From Chersky-299 sp963749535 (GTDB lineage Bacteria; Actinomycetota; Thermoleophilia; RBG-16-64-13): a stretch of 64,000 bases of DNA. A program made the position numbers and the translations under genes. The notes under the pieces are model-generated. The model made no database searches and was not told the DNA's origin. It saw only the letters and a program-made list of their open reading frames with translations. Positions 56,854-64,000 of the stretch are shown in pieces; position 1 is the first letter of the stretch; each line of letters starts with the position of its first letter. The stretch spans positions 1 through 64,000 of the forward strand of contig CAVVNF010000025.1 in NCBI GenBank assembly GCA_963749535.1, in the 5' to 3' direction.

Positions 56854-58338
56854 TCACTCAGGGCTTTGGCCCACCCTCCGTAGACTGAGACGCACCATTC
56901 GCGTCGTGTCGCGGTTTATTCTACCTTCCTCGGCCATCACCATTCCACCGACCCACATGATGCGATCGCCGGCCAGAACCAGCGGGACCCGAGGACGGAG
57001 ATGCGCCGGGACTTTGAGATCCACAAGGATGTCCTGCAATTTCCGGGTGCCGGGGGCCCCCAGCGGGCGCATGCGGTCGCCGGGCCGCGGCCCGCGCACG
57101 GCGAGGTCGCGCCCAAGCGCCGCGGCGTCCATATAGGCCTCGCGCTGCGGATCGGGGGCGGCGAACGCCTCCACCCAGTCCGCGCGGATCGAGCTCCCCT
57201 CCCACTCGACTTCGCCGGGTACCAAGAGCGGAACAGCCGCCGATGAAACCCGGGGCGAGGCCGGCCGGTCGCCTGGGCTTGTCCGGCCGCGCCGATTCGC
57301 ATCATCGGCGCGCTGGAACCACAGGTCGTCGTACTCCTTGCGGGCGAGCCAGCCGCCGCCGACCTCAAGCTCCGCCGACCCTCCGGAACCGAGCAGCCTC
57401 TCTATGTCGAGGACCAGTGCTCTCGAGACCTCGACACCCTCGAGACGCCCCACAGCATCGAAGATCACGAGCCTTCTCACTGCGGGCGGGAGCGCAAGCA
57501 AACGACCGACGGCGAATCGGTCATCAGCGACACGCACCGCTGGGAATATCGGAGCGAATCCGGTGACGTCGGCGATCGGCAGCCCCGGGTCGGTCGCTTC
57601 GCGGGGACTCATGTGACCCAGCACCCACCGGGACATCTCCTCCATCTCCCCGGCCACTTCGGCGGCCCGGCCGGCTGCTTCGACGCACCCGGGCAGAACG
57701 GCCTCCCATGCCGGGAGAACTCGTTCACGGACGCCCGTTCTCGAATAGCCGGGGTCTGTGTTGCCCCTGTCCACGGCATATGTCAGGCCCATGGTCGCGC
57801 AGAAATCGGCAGTCTCGGCCCGACGACAGGTGAGAAGCGGGCGCACCCAGGGTGGATCGCAGGCTTTCATGCTGCGAAACGCCGCCAGGCCTCCATAGCG
57901 GCCCAGGCGGTACAGCATCGTCTCCACCTGGTCGTCCAACGTGTGCCCGAGAACGATCCTTCCCGCCCCCACTTCCCGAGCCACATCGAGGGCGGCGCGT
58001 CGGCGGGCCTCGCGGGCGGATTCCATCAGATTCCCCGTCCCCTTCGCGAGGGGACGGTCGACCACGGTGAGCCTCACCCCTAAACGACTGCAATGCTCGC
58101 GGACGAGGCGTTCGTCGGCCTCGCTCTCTTCACCGCGCAGATGGTGATCGACGTGGAGAGCCTGAAGATCAGCAGGTCCCGCCTTGCCCAGGAGCCCCTG
58201 ACCCAGTATCTCCAGAATAGTGAGCGAGTCCTGCCCTCCGGACACCATGAGCAAAGCCGCATCCACAGCGGGGAATAGAGCCTCGCGAAGAACCAATTCG
58301 CGGACCCTGGGCACGATTCCGACCCTCCGAACAGTCAC
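56854..58338 (-). CDS. tilS: tRNA(Ile)-lysidine synthetase
   Basis: Converts C34 of the CAU-anticodon tRNA-Ile to lysidine, changing its codon and amino-acid identity. 494 residues from GTG 58338: PP-loop SGGQDSLTILEILG, QALHVDHHLRGEESEADERL, VLGHTLDDQVETMLYRLGRYGG-type motif (here LDDQVETMLYRLGRYGG), a helical middle domain and a C-terminal TilS domain (VRGPRPGDRMRPLGAPGTRK, LQDILVDLKV). Frame intact. First gene of the tilS-hpt-ftsH run, divergent from the deacetylase. Confidence 0.93.
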   Translation of the reverse strand: MTVRRVGIVPRVRELVLREALFPAVDAALLMVSGGQDSLTILEILGQGLLGKAGPADLQALHVDHHLRGEESEADERLVREHCSRLGVRLTVVDRPLAKGTGNLMESAREARRRAALDVAREVGAGRIVLGHTLDDQVETMLYRLGRYGGLAAFRSMKACDPPWVRPLLTCRRAETADFCATMGLTYAVDRGNTDPGYSRTGVRERVLPAWEAVLPGCVEAAGRAAEVAGEMEEMSRWVLGHMSPREATDPGLPIADVTGFAPIFPAVRVADDRFAVGRLLALPPAVRRLVIFDAVGRLEGVEVSRALVLDIERLLGSGGSAELEVGGGWLARKEYDDLWFQRADDANRRGRTSPGDRPASPRVSSAAVPLLVPGEVEWEGSSIRADWVEAFAAPDPQREAYMDAAALGRDLAVRGPRPGDRMRPLGAPGTRKLQDILVDLKVPAHLRPRVPLVLAGDRIMWVGGMVMAEEGRINRDTTRMVRLSLRRVGQSPE

Positions 58339-58444
58339 TTTGTCGCCCCCGTGATCACATCGCCGGCGCCCTATCGCCTGCCCTTCCGCGCTGGTATTCT
58401 ACCAGGACCGTCAGGCCCAACTTAGGTTCAGGGGGAGGTCCTGC

Positions 58445-59655
58445 TTGGCCGGGTGCGTGCAGTCCGAACATGCGAAAGAGCAAGTCACGATCGTCTATGG
58501 ACCGGAACTTGCCTCGTATGACTTCGGCCTCGACCACCCTCTTCAGCCGGCCCGCCACGAACTCACCGTGGAACTCCTGGGAGCCTCGGGTGGATCGACG
58601 AGCCGGGAGTCCACCTGGAGACCCCCCGGCCCGCCACTCTTTCCGAGCTGCTTCTGGCTCATTCCTACCAGTATGTCCAGGCTGTGGAACTCGCCCAGGG
58701 CATTGCCCGAGGTGAAAGACCATCGGTGAACTTGGCCCTCTACGGATTGGACACGGGCGACAACCCGCTCTTCCCCGACATCCACGACGGACCAGCTCTT
58801 TACACCGGAGCTTCCGTCCAAGCCATGCAGGCCCTCATCTCGGGTACGGCCGCACACGCGTACAACCCGGCCGGTGGCCTGCACCACGCCATGAGGTCCC
58901 TGGCTTCCGGGTTCTGCGTCTTCAACGATTGCGCCGCGGCCATCGCGATGGCCATCGAGAGCGGGCATCGGGTAGCCTACGTCGACATCGACGCGCACCA
59001 TGGAGACGGGGTCCAGGCCGCCTTCTTTTCGGATCCCCGCGTGCTTACCATCTCGGTCCACGAGTCCGGTCGCTTTCTGTTTCCCGGTACCGGGAGCATC
59101 GACGAGATCGGAGAGGGCGAGGGGCGAGGCACCTGCGTCAACGTGCCACTACCGGCCTTGGCCGGCGATACCGCTCTCCTCGAAGCCATCGCCCAGATCG
59201 TGGAGCCGGCGGTCCGCCTCTTCCGCCCGGACATCCTCGTCACCCAGACGGGCTGCGATGCGCATCACACCGATCCCCTTACGCACATGACGGCCACCCT
59301 CTCGGTCTACCCGAGGATCGCCCAGGCTTTGCATGACCTGGCGCATGAGGGTTGCGACGGGCGTTGGCTCATCGTGGGAGGAGGCGGATACGACCCAGCG
59401 GACATCACCCCGCGGGCCTGGACGGCGTTCTTCGGTACGGTCTTGGGGCGCTCGGTGGAAGACGCAGAGTTGCCCGAGAGCTGGCGGCGACACTCGCGCG
59501 AACTGGGCGGCGATCCGCCAAGGCTCCTGCTCGAAGACCCGGGCCCGAGCTACACGAGCCTAGTCGACAACTCGCTGCCCGCCCTCTTTCAGGAGGTCAG
59601 GACCAAGGCGCTCGCGGAACTGGAGAAACGTATGGCGAACGACTGCAGGGTTTGA
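58445..59655 (+). CDS. Histone deacetylase superfamily (AcuC/acetoin-utilisation-like) enzyme, frameshifted
   Basis: Zinc-dependent amidohydrolase of the class I HDAC fold; bacterial members deacetylate acetyl-lysine proteins or polyamines. N-terminal IVYGPELASYDFGLDHPLQP in one frame (to about 58590), then ETPRPATLSELLLAHSYQYV and the body: NPAGGLHHAMRSLASGFCVF, AYVDIDAHHGDGVQAAF, TISVHESGRFLFPGTG, DILVTQTGCDAHHTDPL, LIVGGGGYDP. Metal ligands Asp, His and Asp are present. The start is uncertain. Restored length is about 400 residues. Confidence 0.88.
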
Positions 59656-59657
59656 GC

Positions 59658-59687
59658 TTGAACTAGGGTCCTGGCTTTGCTTATATT
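59658..59687 (+). promoter_or_regulatory. Candidate promoter of the ferredoxin gene
   Basis: TTGAAC (59658-59663) and TATATT (59682-59687) with an 18-base spacer, 34 bases before the ferredoxin start. It overlaps the end of the deacetylase gene region and would make the ferredoxin independently transcribed. Confidence 0.5.
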
Positions 59688-59721
59688 GGCCACGCCCGTA
59701 AGCCGTAAAGGAGGAATAATC

Positions 59722-59910
59722 ATGGGTGTTCCCAAGGTCGATCCCGATCTGTGCACCGGTTGTGGCATCTGCGAAGACATATGTCCGGACGTCTTCGAGG
59801 TCGGTGACGACGGTCAAGCTCATGTGATCGACCCGAACGCATGTGAAGAAGCCGGCTGCTGCGAGGAAGCCGCAGATGAGTGCCCGGAGGGTGCCATCAG
59901 CATCGAATGA
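59722..59910 (+). CDS. Small single-cluster ferredoxin
   Basis: 62 residues from ATG 59722, which follows AAAGGAGG at ideal spacing. One cluster motif is evident: CTGCGICEDICPDVFEV and the distant CPEGAIS, as in Thermotoga-type [4Fe-4S] ferredoxins, with additional Cys in NACEEAGCCEEAADE. Electron carrier; partner unknown. Ends in front of a strong terminator. Frame intact. Confidence 0.93.
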   Translation: MGVPKVDPDLCTGCGICEDICPDVFEVGDDGQAHVIDPNACEEAGCCEEAADECPEGAISIE

Positions 59911-59952
59911 GCGTACCGCGCTTGTTCGCGGAGCACCTTCGATTTCGATTTT

Positions 59953-59990
59953 ACAAAGAGGCCGCCCCGTACGCTGGGCGGCCTCTTTGT
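59953..59990. terminator. Bidirectional intrinsic terminator
   Basis: A perfect 15-bp stem (ACAAAGAGGCCGCCC / GGGCGGCCTCTTTGT) with an 8-base loop, bordered by T-rich or A-rich arms on either side. It lies between the convergent ferredoxin and polysaccharide deacetylase genes and should stop transcripts from both. Confidence 0.9.
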
Positions 59991-60003
59991 TTCCCTGAGG
60001 GGC

Positions 60004-60873
60004 CTACTTCACGGAGGAAGGCAGCGCCTCGCGCAGAGTCACGAACGAGTAGCCTTGCGCTTTGATCTCCTCGAGCAGCTTCGGCAGGATGCTGGCCATC
60101 TGCTTGCTGCCCACGTGCATCAAGATGATGGCCCCGGGCGCGAGCTTGCTCATCACCACGTGCTCGATCTGTACGGGGGTACGCGTGGTTTCCCAGTCCA
60201 GCGTATCGATGGTCCAGTAGACGCTCACGTAACCTGCACTGCGCAGTACGGCCAGGACATGTTTGTTTCTCGCGCCGTATGGTGGCCTGAACAGCGGCCT
60301 TGGGTCCTCGGCACCGGCCTTGACGATCGCCGAAGCTGTCCTGCTGAGCTGAGAGCGCATCTGCGCATCGGTGAGCTTGGTAAAGTCCGGGTGAGAGTAG
60401 GAATGGCTCCCGATCGGGAAACCGGCCGCGACGATCTGGGCCACCGATTTCGGAAAGTCACGCAGGAACTCCCCGGTCAGAAAGAAGGTCCCTTGGGCCC
60501 CACCCTTGTCCAGCGCGGCCAAGATCGCCGGCAATGGCGAGGGGTCGTAGGCCGCATCGAATGTCAGAGCCACCACTTTCTCATCGGTAGGGATGCGCTC
60601 GTACTCCTTCCCCGGGGACAGCGCCAGGGTGGTAGTCGTTCGCTTGGCAGTGGTCCTCGAGTGCGACGAGCTGGTCGTGGACTTCTTGGTCGTAGATGAG
60701 CCGGTGGTGGAAGTGGAGACAGGCTTGTGCGGGCTGGTCGCCGTTGTCGAAGACGCCTGCTTGTCGCCGTGAGAGCAACCGCTCGCCGCAAATGCCAAAC
60801 CAAGGACAAGAAGGGCACAGGCCAGCAGAGCCGCGCCCGTCGATATCGCTCCTGTCCTCTGCTCCCGCTTCAC
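60004..60873 (-). CDS. Polysaccharide deacetylase (NodB/CE4), lipoprotein-like
   Basis: Extracellular CE4 deacetylase acting on peptidoglycan or other GlcNAc polymers. GTG 60873 follows GGAGGT. N-terminal leader with a lipobox-like end (LAFAASGC), a long Thr/Ser-rich linker, then the NodB domain: VVALTFDAAYDPSPLPAILA, the HxxxH metal motif in GSHSYSHPDFTKL, RPPYGARNKHVLAVLRSAGY, and the end GAIILMHVGSKQMASILPKL. 290 residues; frame intact. The Asp and His zinc ligands are present. Confidence 0.9.
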   Translation of the reverse strand: MKREQRTGAISTGAALLACALLVLGLAFAASGCSHGDKQASSTTATSPHKPVSTSTTGSSTTKKSTTSSSHSRTTAKRTTTTLALSPGKEYERIPTDEKVVALTFDAAYDPSPLPAILAALDKGGAQGTFFLTGEFLRDFPKSVAQIVAAGFPIGSHSYSHPDFTKLTDAQMRSQLSRTASAIVKAGAEDPRPLFRPPYGARNKHVLAVLRSAGYVSVYWTIDTLDWETTRTPVQIEHVVMSKLAPGAIILMHVGSKQMASILPKLLEEIKAQGYSFVTLREALPSSVK

Positions 60874-60960
60874 GTGCACCTCCAACCCCCGCCTTTTCTC
60901 GCAGGAGACCTCCGTGACCTGTCGAAGAACCAACCCCGAGAAGAAAGGAGACCCGACTTC

Positions 60961-62463
60961 AACCTGTCGACCCTATCGCATGTCGGACTAGCCGCAGTCG
61001 CGGTCGGGTTCCTTGTCGCCAGCGTGGTCATCACCGTGCGGGCCGGGCGGCCGAGGGGCCGCAGCCGCATGTTGTACCTTGTCACGGCAGTGCTCCTCGC
61101 CGTCCTTTCGTTAATCCTCGTGGTGACACATTCGCGGGAACCCCTGGCTGCCCTGCCTGGCGAGCAGGTCGTATTGCTTCTGGCCTCCGGGGCTTTCTTC
61201 GCCGGCTCGATGAGCTTCCGCAGGGATCACTTCGCGAATGCCGCCGAGATCCTCGACACCGCTACGGTGGACGCCCTCACCAGGGTGGCCAGCCACCGGG
61301 TGTTCCAGGATCGTCTCGCCCATGAGTGCGAGCGCGCGTACCGTTTTGGAGACTCCTTCATGCTTGCGCTCCTCGATCTCGACGGATTCCATCCCGTGAA
61401 CAATCGCCACGGTCACCGCACGGGTGATCGCATCCTCATAGAGTTGGCCCGCAGGCTTTGCTCGCAGGTCCGCGAGATCGACCTCGTCGCCCGCTTCGGC
61501 GGCGACCAGTTCGCCATCATCCTGCCGCACACGTTCGAGAAAGGTGGCCGGGAGGTCACTGAGAGAGTCCGCCAGAACGTGGCCGCCTGGGTGTTCACCA
61601 CCCCTGACGGCACCGAAGTGCGCTTGACTGTCAGTGTGGGGGTCTGTTCTTATCCACAGGACGGAGCCTCCGCCCCAGATCTTGTCGAGGCCGCGCAAAG
61701 GGCCCTCGACTTCGCGAAGCAGCTTGGGGGGAATCAGGTGCAACTCTCTCGAGAGCTGCCGGGCCGCGATGCTCCGGACAACGTGGTCTCTCTCCCCCGT
61801 TCCGGTCGGGGCGCCGTCGTCCGCAGCCTCGCCGCCGCCGTCGACATCCGCGACCGTTACACGCAGAACCACTCCCGGCTCGTCTCCGAGCTCTCGGCCG
61901 CCATTGCCAGGGCCATCGGCCTGCCCACCGCAGATGTGGCCCGCATCAAGGACGGGGCGCTTCTCCACGACGTGGGCAAGATCGGCGTGCCCGACGCCAT
62001 CCTCACGAAGGAAGGGAGCCTCACGCCGGAGGAGTGGAAGAGCATCCGCCAGCACCCCGTGTTGGGCAAGCGGATCATGGAGCAAGCGCCCGAACTTCAC
62101 GACCTCATGCCGCTCGTGCTGCATCACCAGGAGCACTTCGACGGCACGGGATATCCACAGCGCCTACGCGGCAACAACATCCCCATGGGTGCACGGATCA
62201 TCGCCGCGGCCGACGCCTACCACGCTATCCGCTCCGACCGCCCCTACCGTTCCGGCCGGACTCACATGGAAGCCACCCACGAACTGCAACGCTGCTCCGG
62301 AGGCCAGTTCGACCCAGCCATCGTGGACGCGCTTGTCTCGCTTCTCGAAACCGACGATGGATTGCGCTCGCTGCTGCTCCCTGAGGACGACGATCCCACG
62401 GCGGAGCACATTACCTCAGCCCCAGCGGCGAGGCAGGCTTCCTGGAGACTGGGGGCCAGCTGA
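60961..62463 (+). CDS. Membrane GGDEF (degenerate) plus HD-GYP protein
   Basis: c-di-GMP turnover protein. Start uncertain: an AAAGGAG lies near 60940, no ATG in frame follows, and the frame is open far upstream, overlapping the deacetylase. Two or three membrane helices (VGLAAVAVGFLVASVVITV; YLVTAVLLAVLSLILVV; VLLLASGAFFAG), GGDEF domain with RFGGDQF in place of GGDEF but an I-site-like REID five residues before, then HD-GYP domain with HDVGKIGVPDAIL and HHQEHFDGTGYP. Likely a c-di-GMP phosphodiesterase whose cyclase domain senses the nucleotide. Frame intact from 60961 to 62463. Confidence 0.85.
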   Translation, partial: NLSTLSHVGLAAVAVGFLVASVVITVRAGRPRGRSRMLYLVTAVLLAVLSLILVVTHSREPLAALPGEQVVLLLASGAFFAGSMSFRRDHFANAAEILDTATVDALTRVASHRVFQDRLAHECERAYRFGDSFMLALLDLDGFHPVNNRHGHRTGDRILIELARRLCSQVREIDLVARFGGDQFAIILPHTFEKGGREVTERVRQNVAAWVFTTPDGTEVRLTVSVGVCSYPQDGASAPDLVEAAQRALDFAKQLGGNQVQLSRELPGRDAPDNVVSLPRSGRGAVVRSLAAAVDIRDRYTQNHSRLVSELSAAIARAIGLPTADVARIKDGALLHDVGKIGVPDAILTKEGSLTPEEWKSIRQHPVLGKRIMEQAPELHDLMPLVLHHQEHFDGTGYPQRLRGNNIPMGARIIAAADAYHAIRSDRPYRSGRTHMEATHELQRCSGGQFDPAIVDALVSLLETDDGLRSLLLPEDDDPTAEHITSAPAARQASWRLGAS

Positions 62464-62656
62464 GCCGCCGGCCGGAGTGCGCGCCAGCAGGCTGCTGAAG
62501 AGTGGCGCCTCGCCGCCAGAGCCCGATGGGTACGCGCACGAGAAGGACGCGGGAATCGTGAACAGCAGCGCTATTGACGCGACCGACGACGTGCTATCGT
62601 GCCGCCCCGTGCGCTTGTGACGGCCGGGGCGCTGTTCTTCAGCAGCCCCACTAGTA

Positions 62657-63124
62657 CTAGCCGATGACCGTCAGCCCGTACATGTGGTAGAAGAACACCG
62701 CCGCGAAAACGGCGACCATCAGGATCACGGCGATCAACGTCCGCCGATATTTGCGGAATCGCCACACGAGCAGTGTGGCCAAGATGATGAGAGCCACTTT
62801 TACCAGCCCGGCCAGCAGCGGGCTCGAAACAAACAGCGTGCGCATGACGGGGTTCACTTCGGTACTCCCCAGTGACAGCGCATGCATGGTCAATGCGAAA
62901 TCGGCCAGATTCAGACAATTGACTACGATCAGGAGAACGGCCAGCGTCCCTGGTTTGTCCCGCAACCACACCAGGCTGTGTTCCAGCGAATCGCCGAACG
63001 GGCCCGCGACGGCCACATCGCGTCTATCGAACCCAGTCCTGCGCTCGCGCAGCACGAATGTAAGCCGACGCTTCCGCCTCTCCCTGCGCCGGCGATCGTC
63101 CGCTGGATGGTTGGCAGCGATCAT
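62657..63124 (-). CDS. Small membrane protein, DUF5658-like
   Basis: 155 residues: a very basic cytoplasmic start (DDRRRRERRKRRLTFVLRER), then four hydrophobic helices (LAVLLIVVNCLNLADFALTM; LFVSSPLLAGLVKVALIILA; LIAVILMVAVFAAVFFYH). The pattern NCLNLADFALTMHAL and NPVMRTL is that of DUF5658 proteins, which are common in actinobacteria and deltaproteobacteria and have no known role. Start ATG 63124. Frame intact. Confidence 0.8.
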   Translation of the reverse strand: MIAANHPADDRRRRERRKRRLTFVLRERRTGFDRRDVAVAGPFGDSLEHSLVWLRDKPGTLAVLLIVVNCLNLADFALTMHALSLGSTEVNPVMRTLFVSSPLLAGLVKVALIILATLLVWRFRKYRRTLIAVILMVAVFAAVFFYHMYGLTVIG

Positions 63125-63204
63125 TGGCTGATTATACGTAGTCCGTCCGTTTGTGGAATAGCGTTTCGGTGCAATTCTACTCGCGGGTATTACCCATTTT
63201 GTCG

Positions 63205-64000
63205 CTACTTGCGAACATCCTGCAGGCTTGGGACCGGTCTTGCGGGATCACCGGTCAGACGTAGGTACTCCTTCCGCAGGACGGGAGCGGCGTAGACTAG
63301 TCCCGCGAACGAGATCACCCCCGCCAGGGTGATCACCAGACCCGAGATCCGCTGGTACAGGATGGGCGCTATGAGTGTGCCTATAAGAGCGGCCAGCTGC
63401 ATGGAGCTGTTCTCCAAGCCTTGGATGCTCCCCAGCCACCGGCTCGGCACCACGGCCACGAGGAACGACTGCTTGGACGGATACGACCAGGCTACCGCGA
63501 AGCCCTCGATCACGTTTATGACGATGAACAAGGTCAGATTTCGCGTGACGCCGTAGCTCATCCAGGCGAAAGCCGAGATCGTGTATCCCGAGAACATGAG
63601 CATCCACCGGCTGTGCCGGTCCGCCAGATATCCGCCCACCCAGGAGAAGAGCATGGGGACGCTGAAGGCGATCCATGTCATCCCTACGAAGCGGACCGAC
63701 GCACCCAAATGGCGAAGCCACACACTCCACAGCACTTCGAACACTCCCATGGCGAACTGTCCGGTGGCCCCGATCACCAGGAAAGCTACGACTGCCGGGG
63801 TGACCAAGACGCGGTAGGGCGGATGCTTGAGCTTGTCCAGCCTACGATGCAGGAAGGGTTCGGGTTCCTTGACGGCGATCGCGAGCGTGACGGCCGTGAG
63901 CGCAGAGAGGGCGCTGCCGAAGATGAAGATCGCGTAGAAGGCCCATTTGCCCTGTCCCCCACCGAGGCTGTAGAGCGGCCAAGCTAAAACCGGACCGGCT
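63205..64000 (-). CDS. MFS transporter, C-terminal part (runs off the window)
   Basis: Gene continues past 64000; only the second half is here. It includes the cytoplasmic linker (EPFLHRRLDKLKHPPYRVL) and six membrane helices such as VVAFLVIGATGQFAMGVF, WIAFSVPMLFSWVGGYLADR (motif-A-like GGYLADRHSRW) and ALIGTLIAPILYQRISG. It is a single MFS half, consistent with a 12-helix transporter. The substrate cannot be told. Stop near 63205. Confidence 0.85.
   Translation of the reverse strand, partial: AGPVLAWPLYSLGGGQGKWAFYAIFIFGSALSALTAVTLAIAVKEPEPFLHRRLDKLKHPPYRVLVTPAVVAFLVIGATGQFAMGVFEVLWSVWLRHLGASVRFVGMTWIAFSVPMLFSWVGGYLADRHSRWMLMFSGYTISAFAWMSYGVTRNLTLFIVINVIEGFAVAWSYPSKQSFLVAVVPSRWLGSIQGLENSSMQLAALIGTLIAPILYQRISGLVITLAGVISFAGLVYAAPVLRKEYLRLTGDPARPVPSLQDVRK

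Noticed and set aside
62560..62640. Hairpin (GCCCCG ... CGGGGC) between convergent genes as a terminator
   Set aside because: The stem is short, the loop is about 15 bases and no T-run follows; too weak to call.

Overview
The window is a GC-rich bacterial chromosome segment. Its gene order (tilS-hpt-ftsH-folE/P/B/K-nadA/B/C-coaX-dusB-greA-lysS, then mcsA-mcsB-clpC-radA-disA-carD-yacL-ispD-ispF-gltX-cysS-rlmB-yacP-sigH) matches the conserved Gram-positive block known from Bacillus. Codon use, LytR_C-type envelope proteins, CarD and Thr/Pro/Ala-rich secreted proteins point instead to a GC-rich actinobacterial lineage, probably a deep-branching one. This placement is inference; no rRNA gene is present to settle it.

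Layout. (1) 0.1-7.7 kb, cell-envelope cluster: D,D-carboxypeptidase, NlpC/P60 hydrolase, two tandem LCP (LytR-CpsA-Psr) proteins and an L,D-transpeptidase. (2) 7.9-14.3 kb, accessory chromosome: hypothetical genes, a CMD-family protein, a MarR-MFS pair, a DedA protein and a decayed gene. (3) 14.36-28.83 kb, an integrative element bounded by perfect 44-bp direct repeats, inserted at the 3' half of a tRNA-Thr gene. It carries a tyrosine integrase, an excisionase-like gene, replication genes with repeats inside or beside them, ParB/DNA-methyltransferase fusions, a P27-type small terminase and no visible structural genes, so it resembles a phage satellite (PICI-like) more than a prophage. Its middle holds an AAA+ ATPase/subtilase pair resembling the IetAS anti-phage system, plus envelope genes. 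(4) 28.8-43.8 kb, minus strand: tRNA-Thr, sigH-like factor, RNA maturation, aminoacyl-tRNA synthetases, MEP isoprenoid enzymes, c-di-AMP cyclase, RadA, ClpC and McsA/McsB. (5) 44-58.3 kb, minus strand: lysS-greA under a consensus promoter, then NAD, folate and CoA biosynthesis, FtsH, Hpt and TilS. (6) 58.4-64 kb: histone-deacetylase-like enzyme, ferredoxin with a strong bidirectional terminator, polysaccharide deacetylase, degenerate-GGDEF/HD-GYP protein, DUF5658-like protein and the end of an MFS gene that runs out of the window.

Quality caveat. About twenty genes, including essential single-copy ones (clpC, ftsH, gltX, cysS, ispF, folP, disA), are split by apparent single-base indels, several in short homopolymers. 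The simplest explanation is indel error in the assembly rather than gene death. I therefore annotate restored spans and give the approximate break points. Frameshifts in the accessory region must be judged against this background.

How the genes work together: the envelope cluster builds and remodels peptidoglycan and attaches glycopolymers; the central block joins translation, stress proteolysis and cofactor synthesis; the island appears able to excise, replicate and perhaps be packaged by a helper phage while carrying a defence-like cargo.
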